A stretch of 64,000 nucleotides of DNA from Sulfuriflexus sp. Its GTDB lineage: Bacteria; Pseudomonadota; Gammaproteobacteria; AKS1. A program made the position numbers and the translations under genes. The DNA lies in the NCBI GenBank assembly GCA_023134145.1, contig JAGLUW010000031.1, forward strand, positions 62,001 to 126,000, given 5' to 3'. Positions 9,275 through 17,697 of the stretch are shown piece by piece (position 1 is the stretch's first letter; every line of letters starts with the position of its first letter). The notes below the pieces were generated by a model that saw nothing but the letters and a program-made list of their open reading frames with translations, was not told where the DNA came from and made no database searches.

Positions 9275-10744
9275 TTAGAGAGCAGGAGAAGTGATTTCGA
9301 CAGCCTCATTATTTTGTTCTGGCGCATCGGGTGTTAATGTTACTCGTTCATCAAGTTGCGCGCTATACCAGACCAATAAATCATAATAACTACGAATATA
9401 CTCAACATAACGAACTGGCTCGCGACCTCGAGCATAACCATGTTTGGTTTGCTTGTACCATTTTCGACGGCTGAGCAAAGGTAAGTTTTCTTTTACATCA
9501 TTCCATACATCTGGGTTACCACCACGTTTCTCAGTAATGATTCGAGCATCTTCTAAATGACCGAGTCCAACATTGTAAGCGGCTAATGCAAACCATGTTC
9601 GATCAGGTTCTGATATACCTTCAGGAATGCGTTTTGTTAATTTCTTTATGTATCTTGCGCCACCTTCAATACTTTGTGCTGGGTCAAGACGATCTTTGAT
9701 CTTTAAATAATCAGCAGTTGCTAGTGTTAGCATCATAATGCCGCGCACGCCAGTAGGTGAACGTGCTTCAGGATTCCAATGTGATTCTTGATAACCAATT
9801 GCGGCGAGTAGTCGCCAATCGAGATCATTTTCATTTGCAGCAGCTTCAAATAACTCGCGGTATTTTGGTAAACGTTTGTGGATGTGGCGAAGATAGGTAC
9901 GCGTTCCGGCAAAATTGAACCGTTCAATATGTCCGTAATAGCGGTCAAGCAAAACATCTAGTTCGCCATTGGCTTTAATTTTTTCAATAAAAGTAGAAGC
10001 CGCGTTGTAAAGGCTATCATCTTTATCAATGGGAAATGCCCATGCGAGTTGTTGTGGTTTGCTTATGTCAAAGGCGGCACTTAGTTCAGGATAAAAACGC
10101 TGACTAAGGTCCACTTCATTTGAATCCGCAATACTGTAATCAATAACTTGTTCCCAAACTAGGTTTAGCAATTCACCGCTGTCGAGTTCTGGATTTTCGA
10201 TCCATTCCAGTTTTGGTTGTGAGGCTTGAAGTTCTTCTAGTTGTTCTGCATGGCTACTATCAGCAACCACTTCGATATGTTTGCCAATCAAATCTTTAAG
10301 TTTGCGTGGCCTTTTCTCTCCGGTACCCATTCTATAGACTAATTGTTGGGTAATGGTTTGGTAGGATGGACCAAAACGTATCCATTGTTGCCGAGACTCC
10401 GTTACGGTGAGACCTGCCGCCGCTAGGTGTACTTGGTTTTGTGAAACAAGTGAAAGAATATCTGATAAATTAGAGGGGGTGATTATTTTAACTTTCACCT
10501 TAAGTTCTTTGGCTAATAGGCTAATTAAATCATACTCAAAACCAGTTGGGCCGTTAGAACCTTCGAAGTAGGTTGTTGGGCTATTACGTGTTGCAACCAA
10601 TAACACACCATCTTTCTGAATCTGTTCGAGCAGCGTTTTCGGCTGACCACAGCTAGATAAGAGAAGTAGTGATATTACGAATAATGTTAGGTGGCGCAAT
10701 GAGCTATCCCAGTAGAGAACTGTATCTGGTACTAATTTTAGCAA
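9275..10744 (-). CDS. mltF: Membrane-bound lytic murein transglycosylase F
   Basis: The 489-residue lipoprotein has a hydrophobic leader ending in the lipobox LLSSCG (Cys33). A solute-binding-protein-like domain follows (about 45-275: GVLLVATRNSPTTYFEG, GFEYDLISLLAKEL), then an SLT lytic transglycosylase domain (about 295-450). The catalytic Glu is in AAIGYQESHWNPEA, and TGVRGIMMLT and LAAYNVGLGHL are SLT signatures. It cleaves peptidoglycan glycan strands at the outer membrane. No ATG precedes the leader; the frame opens with TTG at 10744, and a TTG 16 codons later is an alternative, so the exact start is unsure. Confidence 0.94.
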   Translation of the reverse strand: MLKLVPDTVLYWDSSLRHLTLFVISLLLLSSCGQPKTLLEQIQKDGVLLVATRNSPTTYFEGSNGPTGFEYDLISLLAKELKVKVKIITPSNLSDILSLVSQNQVHLAAAGLTVTESRQQWIRFGPSYQTITQQLVYRMGTGEKRPRKLKDLIGKHIEVVADSSHAEQLEELQASQPKLEWIENPELDSGELLNLVWEQVIDYSIADSNEVDLSQRFYPELSAAFDISKPQQLAWAFPIDKDDSLYNAASTFIEKIKANGELDVLLDRYYGHIERFNFAGTRTYLRHIHKRLPKYRELFEAAANENDLDWRLLAAIGYQESHWNPEARSPTGVRGIMMLTLATADYLKIKDRLDPAQSIEGGARYIKKLTKRIPEGISEPDRTWFALAAYNVGLGHLEDARIITEKRGGNPDVWNDVKENLPLLSRRKWYKQTKHGYARGREPVRYVEYIRSYYDLLVWYSAQLDERVTLTPDAPEQNNEAVEITSPAL

Positions 10745-10855
10745 CTATAGCGTGGAAAATATGTACGCTAAGTGATTTTAATAAATTTAAATCAATAGCT
10801 TACAAGTAAATATGAGTTTTTATGTGCGCTATGGAACGCAGCAGATAGATCTTAC

Positions 10856-12061
10856 CTAGTTATTAGGCAATAGACTTGGATCGATAATAGGCGGAAGTTT
10901 TATCTGACCAAAGGGAGCGGGCGAAGGAGTATCTTCTCTATTTGTAGGTGAAACGGGTTCTGATTCTAATTCCGGTCTTGCATTGAGAACATTACTTTCC
11001 GGCGCAACTTTTCGTTTTTTAACTTCTGGCCGAGGTGTGTCTTCTACACCGTTGAGTGGTGCTTTAATGGGTTGTAATTGCAACGGTGGTAATTCTTCCG
11101 GTTCTTCATTAACGGGTGCAGCATTGGCATCATCAACTTCAGGGTCTTCGATTAGACCCGTTAAGGCCTCTTCCGACTTCTTATTCATAACTAAGATACT
11201 GATGCGGCGATTGCTTTTACTAAACGGATCATCTTTTACAAATAAATTAGATGATGCAAGACCTTCAACACGGCCAATTTTATTTGTTGAGAGTCCGCCT
11301 TCTTCAAGTGTCCGTCTTGCTGAGTTAGCTCGATCAGCGGATAGCTCCCAGTTGCCGTAGTCTTCTCGTGCGGTAAAAGGTGATGCATCGGTATGCCCAC
11401 TGACGCTGATTCGGTTTGGTACGGTGTCGAGGAAGCCTGCTATTTCATAGAGTATTTCACGCATGTGGTTTTGTATTTCAGCACCACCGCTATTAAACAT
11501 CGCGCGATCTGCTTCATCAATAATTTGAATCTGTAATCCTTCGGCAGTAACTTGGAGTAATAATTGATCTTTGAAAGGAGAGAGCGCTTTGTTCTTGCCA
11601 ATGGCATCCACCATGTCTTTCATCAATTCGTTAAGTTTCTTTTCTTCTGCTTCTTGTGCCTCAGCTTCTGCTTTTAATGCAGCATTTACATCCGCATCTT
11701 CTTCAGATTCAGTGATTGCTTCATCATCAGCCTTGCTTTGTTGGTTAATTTTATTGCCTTCACCTTTAGCAATATCCATCATGCCGCCCATGTCGATCAT
11801 GCTGGTACTTGCACCACCGGGGCCAGCCATTCCTTGCGTAGGGACAGTCGCTTGTCCTTCAGTCAAACTAACATTTTCAAAATAATCGGAAATACCACCA
11901 AGGGTTTCGGTGGGTACGGAACCAAGTAGCCACATCACCATAAAGAATGCCATCATGGCAACGGCGAAATCAGCGAAGGCGACTTTCCATGCACCACCAT
12001 GGTGACCATGGCCACCTTTGTTGATGCGTTTAACAATAATCGGTTGTTTTTTATCTTCCAT
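10856..12061 (-). CDS. motB: Flagellar motor stator protein MotB
   Basis: This 401-residue protein anchors the proton-driven stator to peptidoglycan. Its short N-terminus is followed by one membrane helix, AFADFAVAMMAFFMVMWLL, which contains the essential proton-carrying Asp (Asp31; Asp32 in E. coli). A Glu/Ala-rich linker leads to an OmpA-like domain (about 160-290: ISVSGHTDASPF, NWELSADRANSARR, EGLASSN). The C-terminal 100 residues are a Pro-rich tail, longer than usual. It lies 16 bp downstream of motA, in one operon. Confidence 0.97.
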   Translation of the reverse strand: MEDKKQPIIVKRINKGGHGHHGGAWKVAFADFAVAMMAFFMVMWLLGSVPTETLGGISDYFENVSLTEGQATVPTQGMAGPGGASTSMIDMGGMMDIAKGEGNKINQQSKADDEAITESEEDADVNAALKAEAEAQEAEEKKLNELMKDMVDAIGKNKALSPFKDQLLLQVTAEGLQIQIIDEADRAMFNSGGAEIQNHMREILYEIAGFLDTVPNRISVSGHTDASPFTAREDYGNWELSADRANSARRTLEEGGLSTNKIGRVEGLASSNLFVKDDPFSKSNRRISILVMNKKSEEALTGLIEDPEVDDANAAPVNEEPEELPPLQLQPIKAPLNGVEDTPRPEVKKRKVAPESNVLNARPELESEPVSPTNREDTPSPAPFGQIKLPPIIDPSLLPNN

Positions 12062-12077
12062 TACTTAGCAACCAGAT

Positions 12078-12947
12078 TTAAGCGGCCTTATTTTCCTTTT
12101 GCTCTTTCAAGTATTCTTCCAGCTCAGTGAAAGTAGGACGGTCTGTACTGAATAAAGTCTTACGACCAAACTCCACTGCGATTTGTGGGCTGTAACCATT
12201 TAATGTGGAAAGGATACAAACCTTGATGCAGACAAGATATTTAGCATCATCGGCGGCTTTATGTTCCATCGCCGTGGCGATAGGGCCAACAAAACCGTAG
12301 GCAAATAAAATACCGAGGAAGGTACCGACCAATGCGGCAGCAACGTGAGCACCGATAACATCGGGTGGTTCACTTAATGCGCCCATGGTGATCACGATAC
12401 CGAGTACCGCGGCAACAATACCAAAACCAGGCAGTGCATCAGAAACACGTGTGATCGCAGCAGAAGGTTGTTCAGCTTCATGATGATGCGTGTCTAATTC
12501 AATATCCATGAGATTTTCAATTTCAAATGGATTCATATTACCGCCGACGATGATGCGTAAGTAATCACAGATAAATTCCAGCGAATGGTGATCTTTGACT
12601 ACCTTGGGGTACTTGCTGAAAATACTACTTTCGGCTGGCTCTTCAATGTGCTCCTCAATGGCCATCATGCCTTCTTTTCGCACAGTGGCAAAAATATCGA
12701 ACATCAGAGAGAGTAATTCTAAATACTCTTTCTTACCGTACTTAGAACCTTTGAGAACACCCATCGCACCACCAAATGCGGCTTTTACGACTTTCATGGG
12801 GTTCGATATCAGAAATGCGCCTAGAGCCGCACCACAAATGATAACTAATTCATAAGGTTGCCATAGTGCAGCCATATTACCGTGGGATAAGACATACCCA
12901 CCTGACACACAGCCCAGCACAACGATAACGCCAATAATGGCTAACAT
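12078..12947 (-). CDS. motA: Flagellar motor stator protein MotA
   Basis: This 289-residue integral membrane protein forms the proton channel with MotB and contacts the rotor. Four membrane segments are visible: residues 1-20, 30-50, about 168-192 and 200-222. Conserved motifs include SDALPGFGIVAAVLGIVITMG, with the functionally important Pro, and HVAAALVGTFLGILFAYGFVGP. The cytoplasmic loop between the second and third segments carries the charged rotor-contact region. motB follows at once. A good sigma-28-type promoter lies 38-64 bp upstream. Confidence 0.97.
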   Translation of the reverse strand: MLAIIGVIVVLGCVSGGYVLSHGNMAALWQPYELVIICGAALGAFLISNPMKVVKAAFGGAMGVLKGSKYGKKEYLELLSLMFDIFATVRKEGMMAIEEHIEEPAESSIFSKYPKVVKDHHSLEFICDYLRIIVGGNMNPFEIENLMDIELDTHHHEAEQPSAAITRVSDALPGFGIVAAVLGIVITMGALSEPPDVIGAHVAAALVGTFLGILFAYGFVGPIATAMEHKAADDAKYLVCIKVCILSTLNGYSPQIAVEFGRKTLFSTDRPTFTELEEYLKEQKENKAA

Positions 12948-12984
12948 ATTAACTCCAAATATTTTTGTATCTTCTTAATCGACG

Positions 12985-13011
12985 TTATCGGCAGCAAAAT
13001 GCCAAGCTTGA
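12985..13011 (-). promoter_or_regulatory. Sigma-28 (FliA) promoter of motAB
   Basis: On the minus strand TCAAGCTT (13011-13004; 6 of 8 to TAAAGTTT) is followed after exactly 11 nt by a perfect GCCGATAA (12992-12985). The -10 ends 37 bp before the motA ATG. motAB is a classic FliA target. Confidence 0.8.
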
Positions 13012-13060
13012 GTCTATTTTAGGTACAAATAGTAATGGTAGAGGATTTTGAAATAGTCAT

Positions 13061-13087
13061 TAATGAAATTGCTACAGGTGCCGATTA
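13061..13087 (+). promoter_or_regulatory. Possible sigma-28 promoter of the HDOD gene
   Basis: TAATGAAA (4 of 8) and GCCGATTA (7 of 8) lie 11 nt apart. The -10 ends 34 bp before the ATG at 13121. The -35 is poor, so this is tentative. Confidence 0.35.
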
Positions 13088-13120
13088 ATAAGGTTGTTAG
13101 AGAGTAAAATTAGGCACGTA

Positions 13121-14617
13121 ATGAGCACGATGACAGAAACTGATACTGATACCAATAAACTCAGTCTTGACGAGTGGGTTGAGTTGCTAGCGGATATTCG
13201 CTTCCCGATACTTGAGGTGACGGCGAAGAGTGTTGTGGCTATTAAATCATCCGAAGGTATGTCCATGGATCATTTTTGTGACAGCATGTTGCATGATACG
13301 GGTGCAGTTTTAACCATGCTGCGTTGGGCTAATAGCTTACCGCGTGGACGCTTGTCATCAGATGTGACGACCCTTGAAAGTGCCACAATGATGATTGGTC
13401 TTGAAAAGGTCAAACATCTACCAGACGAAATGGATTCCTTAGAACTTCCTGCTGTAGATGAACACATGCGAGCCTATGTGCACGTAATGAGTCGCGCATT
13501 TCATGCGGCCTACCAAGCCTATGATTGGGCTACTCAACGGGCCGACATGGTTCCCAAAGAATCTTTTGTTGCCGCCTTTCTACATAACATTGGCGCGATG
13601 TCGATTTTGTTAAATGGTGGAGATGAAATAAATAAAGTTCGAGCAGTCATTGCTGAAGATGATATGTCTGCTGATGAAGCGCAGTACTTAGTACTCGGTT
13701 TTAGTCTTAAGCAATTAAGCCATGCCTTAGCCGTAAAGTGGAAATTGCCTGAGTTGGTTACTGATTCACTTTCAGCGGATAAAGCGACTAATCCTAGAGT
13801 TTATGGTGTGATGTTGGCTTGCCAGTTAGCACGATTAGCCGAGGCGGGTTGGTATTCGAAAGAGGTGCTAGATTGCACTCAACATGTGGCTGATTATCTT
13901 GAATTTGATTTTAGCCGAACAATTAGAATGATACATCAAAATGCCGTTGCTGCTGCACGTGAATCAGCATGGTATGAAGTAATACATGCTGCGGCCTTAT
14001 TGCCTTTAATACCTGAGTTTGAGGTGGACGTTGAAGGCAATCAAATTATCACAGAGGAACAGAAGCAGGAGCAGGAGCAGGATCACCATCACTTCTGTTT
14101 AATGCCTCAACTGGATATTTATAAGGAAACTGTCTTACAAATACAAACAGAGGCGAAAAGTTTAGATTTAAATTCATTAATGCATTTAGTAACACGGTGT
14201 TTGCATGATGGGCTTGGCTTAAATCGTGTTGTATTTACGATGTTAGAAGGTCTTGAGCATGACGAACTTAATGCTCGATATATGTCAGGTACCGATAACG
14301 ATCCAGAGTTTAATCAATTCAAGATATCGCTATTACCAACCAATTTATTTACCCATGTCATGAAAAAATCACAAAGTATTTGGTTGAATGAGGACAATAA
14401 GGATAAATACTGGAAACTTGTGCCTGATTCCTTAAAAGAAATTATTCATACAGGTTCATTCTTTGCTGGTTCAGTATTTGTTGGCGAGAAACCAATCGGG
14501 ATGTTCTATGTAGATCGTCACACGGAAGATTGTCACCTTGATGAAGCAACCTATAAACGTTTTAAAGTACTTATTCAATTAGTCGGTAAGGCTATTGAAG
14601 CACAACGAGCGGCTTAG
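13121..14617 (+). CDS. HDOD domain protein with C-terminal GAF-like domain
   Basis: The 498-residue cytoplasmic protein starts with an HDOD domain (about 20-240; FPILEVTAKSVVAIKSSE, FVAAFLHNIGAMSIL), a degenerate HD-phosphohydrolase relative used for signalling rather than catalysis. A Gln/Glu/His-rich linker (EEQKQEQEQDHHHF) leads to a GAF-like domain (about 345-495; LHDGLGLNRVVFTMLEG, SVFVGEKPIGMFYVDR). HDOD proteins often act in motility, chemotaxis and c-di-GMP networks. The gene is divergent from motAB and may share flagellar control. The ATG at 13121 is preferred over the TTG at 13094, which opens the frame. The exact ligand or partner is unknown. Confidence 0.88.
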   Translation: MSTMTETDTDTNKLSLDEWVELLADIRFPILEVTAKSVVAIKSSEGMSMDHFCDSMLHDTGAVLTMLRWANSLPRGRLSSDVTTLESATMMIGLEKVKHLPDEMDSLELPAVDEHMRAYVHVMSRAFHAAYQAYDWATQRADMVPKESFVAAFLHNIGAMSILLNGGDEINKVRAVIAEDDMSADEAQYLVLGFSLKQLSHALAVKWKLPELVTDSLSADKATNPRVYGVMLACQLARLAEAGWYSKEVLDCTQHVADYLEFDFSRTIRMIHQNAVAAARESAWYEVIHAAALLPLIPEFEVDVEGNQIITEEQKQEQEQDHHHFCLMPQLDIYKETVLQIQTEAKSLDLNSLMHLVTRCLHDGLGLNRVVFTMLEGLEHDELNARYMSGTDNDPEFNQFKISLLPTNLFTHVMKKSQSIWLNEDNKDKYWKLVPDSLKEIIHTGSFFAGSVFVGEKPIGMFYVDRHTEDCHLDEATYKRFKVLIQLVGKAIEAQRAA

Positions 14618-14689
14618 CCGCGAGTTACTCTTTTCTGCTTGTTAATATGCTACAATCTTCCGCCCTGATTTGTTGATATTCAGGTTTAT

Positions 14690-14780
14690 GGAGAAGTGTC
14701 CGAGTGGTTGAAGGAGCTCGCCTGGAAAGCGTGTATACGTTTATAGCGTATCAAGGGTTCGAATCCCTTCTTCTCCGCCA
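14690..14780 (+). tRNA. tRNA-Ser(GGA)
   Basis: The acceptor stem GGAGAAG pairs with CTTCTCC (14770-14776), then G and an encoded CCA. The anticodon GGA is at 14724-14726 in a CTGGAAA loop. The long variable arm (GTGTATACGTTTATAGCGTAT) is typical of serine tRNAs. The T arm is AAGGG-TTCGAAT-CCCTT. Confidence 0.97.
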
Positions 14781-14789
14781 TATTCAATG

Positions 14790-14815
14790 AACCGCCCTTG
14801 TGGGCGGTTTTTTAT
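14790..14815 (+). terminator. Rho-independent terminator after tRNA-Ser
   Basis: AACCGCCC-TTGT-GGGCGGTT is followed by a T run, 9 bp after the tRNA. Confidence 0.9.
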
Positions 14816-15024
14816 TGTTTTTGATGTGAGATGAAGGAGGGGGGCTTCATTATTCTTGCAGTTAATACGCTAAAACATAGAATAACTTAAAGTATTGATA
14901 TTAAATAAAAAATTATATTATTAATATTAGATATTAGTCATTTTACCTATAGCATTTTTCCGGTTCTCGCCTATAGTTCCTTATAGTTACTCAGGTAGGC
15001 CAACTTAAGGCTTTAATTATAAAA

Positions 15025-16851
15025 ATGATAATAAATAAAGTATTTAAACCGCGTTCATGGCCAATTTCCGTCAAGTTATCGGTAACATTATTGCTTACAG
15101 CGTTATTACCGATGATTTTCACTGCTTACTATAACTTGCAAGGAAGTGTGACAAGTATATCTGAGACAGAATTGCGTAATCTTAGACAGTTGTCAGTTGC
15201 GACCGCAAACCGCGTAGATCAATTAATCAGCGACACTCGTTTCCTTGCTAAATACCTAGGGACAGAGAAGGATATTATTACGCTTGTTAGTGGGCACGAT
15301 CGGAAGGTAGCTGATTCAGTACAAGGAAAACTGCAACGCCTCGTTTTTACAGATAATAAACTCGAATTATTATTGGTGATGGATAAGAAAGGGAATGTTT
15401 TATCTGCGCCAGCCGATAAATTTATTGGTAGGAACTATTCTTATCGTGAGTATTTTCAGGCGGCAATTCAAGGCCGAGTTTATGTTTCTAATATCACCGT
15501 AGGCGATGTAACACGAAAACCTGGATTATTCTTTTCCAGTCCAGTGTTAGGTAAGTCCGGTAAAGTTGAAGGCGTCATTGTTGTAAAAATTGCAGGCTCT
15601 GCCGTCTCTAATATTATTGATGAAGCGAATACCGGTAAGCAGACCGCTTATTTAATTGATAGTGAAGGGGTACTGATACATCACCCTGATTCGGGATTGC
15701 TTTATAAAAGTTTAACGCCATTGTCAGAAAGATCGATCCAGAAAATAGTAAAGAGTAAACGCTTTTTACTGGATAAGATTGATAGTCTTGGTTTTGATGT
15801 GCTAGCTGATTCTATTGTGGGGGCAAAGAATTCTGGTACTGTGAATTATCTCTCTCCAATAAGCGGAGAAGAGGAAATATCTGGGTATGCACCAGTCAAA
15901 AGTCATCGCTGGGTTGTAGGTATCAGTATTGAGCAAAGCAGTTTCGCAGAACCACTCAATAAACAATTTAATAACGTACTATATAGTGTTGTTGGTGTTG
16001 GTATTATTTTCACAATTATAGCATTACTTTTTTCACGTTCATTTATAAAACCTATTCATGCATTAATGCAGGCGGCTAATCGCGTTCGTGATGGGGATTA
16101 TGATGATGGTGAAATTAAGATAACCAGTGAAGATGAATTTGGCGAGCTAATGCGAACCTTTAACTTAATGGTTGCCAGCGTCCGTGAGCGTGAACGTGAA
16201 CGCGATATATTTGGCCGAGTTGTATCGCCAGAAGTCAGAGAAAAATTATTAATGGGCGACGTTAAGTTGGGTGGTGAAAATCGCCAAGTTAGCGTACTTT
16301 TTTCTGATATTCGAGGCTTCTCTAGCATGAGTGAGAAAATGGAGCCGGATGAGGTTGTTGAGTTTCTTAATGAATATTTAACAGGAATGACCGAAGCGGT
16401 TCAGGAGTGGGGCGGTTATGTAAATAACTTTATTGGTGATGCGATTGTGGTTATTTTTGGTGCACCAGACTCACAAGATGAAATGGAATTTAATGCGGTA
16501 TCCGCTGCATTGGCAATGCGAAAGAAACTAGCATTAATTAATTTAAAACGAGAACAGCGTGGCGAACCGATTGTGATGAGTGGTATTGGTATAAGTACCG
16601 GTGACGTTGTCGCAGGGCAAGTAGGATCGCTAGAACGATTTCTTTATACTGTTATCGGTGATGCAGTTAATGTGGCTGCACGATTAGAAACATTAACCAA
16701 AGAATATCCTGATCATAATATTTTAATTAATGCTGAAACCTATAGTGGTGTTAAAGAGAAAGACAGTTTTAATTTCACTCATATTGGGCAACAAAAAGTA
16801 AAAGGGCGTACACAAAATGTTGATGTGTATGCTGTAAAAGAAGTGGAATAA
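15025..16851 (+). CDS. Membrane-bound class III nucleotide cyclase with Cache-like sensor and HAMP
   Basis: The 608-residue protein has a membrane helix at about 16-36 and a periplasmic double-Cache-like sensor (about 40-305). A second helix follows (about 315-335), then a HAMP domain (about 336-390) and a class III cyclase domain (about 415-600). Both metal-binding Asp are present (Asp428 in LFSDIRGF, Asp472 in FIGDAIVV), as is the transition-state Asn/Arg pair in GDAVNVAARLE. The substrate-specifying Lys four residues before Asp472 is Asn468. The second specificity position is Thr (YTVIGDA), as in class IIIb enzymes. It should make cAMP, or possibly another cyclic nucleotide, in response to a periplasmic ligand. 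It is the first gene of a four-gene run, and the next gene starts 6 bp later. Confidence 0.93.
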   Translation: MIINKVFKPRSWPISVKLSVTLLLTALLPMIFTAYYNLQGSVTSISETELRNLRQLSVATANRVDQLISDTRFLAKYLGTEKDIITLVSGHDRKVADSVQGKLQRLVFTDNKLELLLVMDKKGNVLSAPADKFIGRNYSYREYFQAAIQGRVYVSNITVGDVTRKPGLFFSSPVLGKSGKVEGVIVVKIAGSAVSNIIDEANTGKQTAYLIDSEGVLIHHPDSGLLYKSLTPLSERSIQKIVKSKRFLLDKIDSLGFDVLADSIVGAKNSGTVNYLSPISGEEEISGYAPVKSHRWVVGISIEQSSFAEPLNKQFNNVLYSVVGVGIIFTIIALLFSRSFIKPIHALMQAANRVRDGDYDDGEIKITSEDEFGELMRTFNLMVASVRERERERDIFGRVVSPEVREKLLMGDVKLGGENRQVSVLFSDIRGFSSMSEKMEPDEVVEFLNEYLTGMTEAVQEWGGYVNNFIGDAIVVIFGAPDSQDEMEFNAVSAALAMRKKLALINLKREQRGEPIVMSGIGISTGDVVAGQVGSLERFLYTVIGDAVNVAARLETLTKEYPDHNILINAETYSGVKEKDSFNFTHIGQQKVKGRTQNVDVYAVKEVE

Positions 16852-16857
16852 GTATTT

Positions 16858-17697
16858 ATGGGAACTGATATTTTAGCTGAGTCTGATCGAAGAACTTCTC
16901 GACGAAGAGATGTTGGCCTTGTTGTAAAGCTTTCGCTGACAATTACTTTTGTTGTTAGCTTTGCTGTCTTGCTGACAGCATTTTTAACGTATTTCAATTT
17001 CAATAAAGCATACTCTGATATTACTCAGGCTCGTCACCTAGTTTTGGGCGGCAACTTAAAGAAATCGATAGAATACAGTTTAAATGTCGGCGTTAATATT
17101 GATGAACTTCGAAATACGCAGACGCTAATTGATGAGCTCGCCAAAAAAAATACTGATATAGATGTTTTGCGAGTATTAACAACAAATAGTCAGATTCTTT
17201 ACGATAAAGACAAAACAGCATCGACAACAGAATCTTTATTAGATGTCGGGCATGGCCAGCCTGTTGCCGGTTCAGATTATCGAATTGTAGAGTCAAATGA
17301 TGTCATTATTCTGTTGATACCCATTTATAACAATTTTTCTGCGCAGGTGGGGCTGTTGCAAATTGGTTATTCTAATGAGAAAACGAATGCATATTTGTGG
17401 GAGACAAAACTGTTCCTCTTGCAGCATTCCATATTAAGTATCTCAATGATAGCTATCATGGTTTTAATTCTGGTGTACTTCATAACGAAGAAATTTAGAA
17501 GTCGTCTAGAAGACATGGGTTCCGCGTTAACAAACTTAATGAAGGACTCTCATCATGATCCAGATGAAATAAAGCAAAGAGGTAACTTTGAGAATGCTTA
17601 TTTAGTATTTCATGAGAAAACCCAAGAGTTATTGCTGAGCTTTGATGCAGCATCTAAGGATTTAGATAAATTAGAAAAGAAAAATATCGATGTTTAA
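16858..17697 (+). CDS. Membrane sensor protein without output domain
   Basis: I do not recognise a named family. The 279-residue protein has an N-terminal basic segment (SDRRTSRRR), a membrane helix at about 23-45, a periplasmic domain of about 130 residues, a second helix at about 186-208 (HSILSISMIAIMVLILVYFI) and a short cytoplasmic tail ending in a helical, coiled-coil-like stretch. This is the layout of the sensor half of a chemoreceptor or kinase, but no kinase, cyclase or methyl-accepting region follows. It starts 6 bp after the cyclase and overlaps the sensor-MFS gene by 8 bp, so it is probably part of the same complex. It may supply a periplasmic input domain in trans. Confidence 0.75.
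   Translation: MGTDILAESDRRTSRRRDVGLVVKLSLTITFVVSFAVLLTAFLTYFNFNKAYSDITQARHLVLGGNLKKSIEYSLNVGVNIDELRNTQTLIDELAKKNTDIDVLRVLTTNSQILYDKDKTASTTESLLDVGHGQPVAGSDYRIVESNDVIILLIPIYNNFSAQVGLLQIGYSNEKTNAYLWETKLFLLQHSILSISMIAIMVLILVYFITKKFRSRLEDMGSALTNLMKDSHHDPDEIKQRGNFENAYLVFHEKTQELLLSFDAASKDLDKLEKKNIDV

Noticed and set aside
14950-14976. Possible sigma-28 promoter before the nucleotide cyclase (TAGCATTT, GCCTATAG)
   Set aside because: Only 5 and 6 of 8 positions match, in an AT-rich region where such partial matches are expected by chance.
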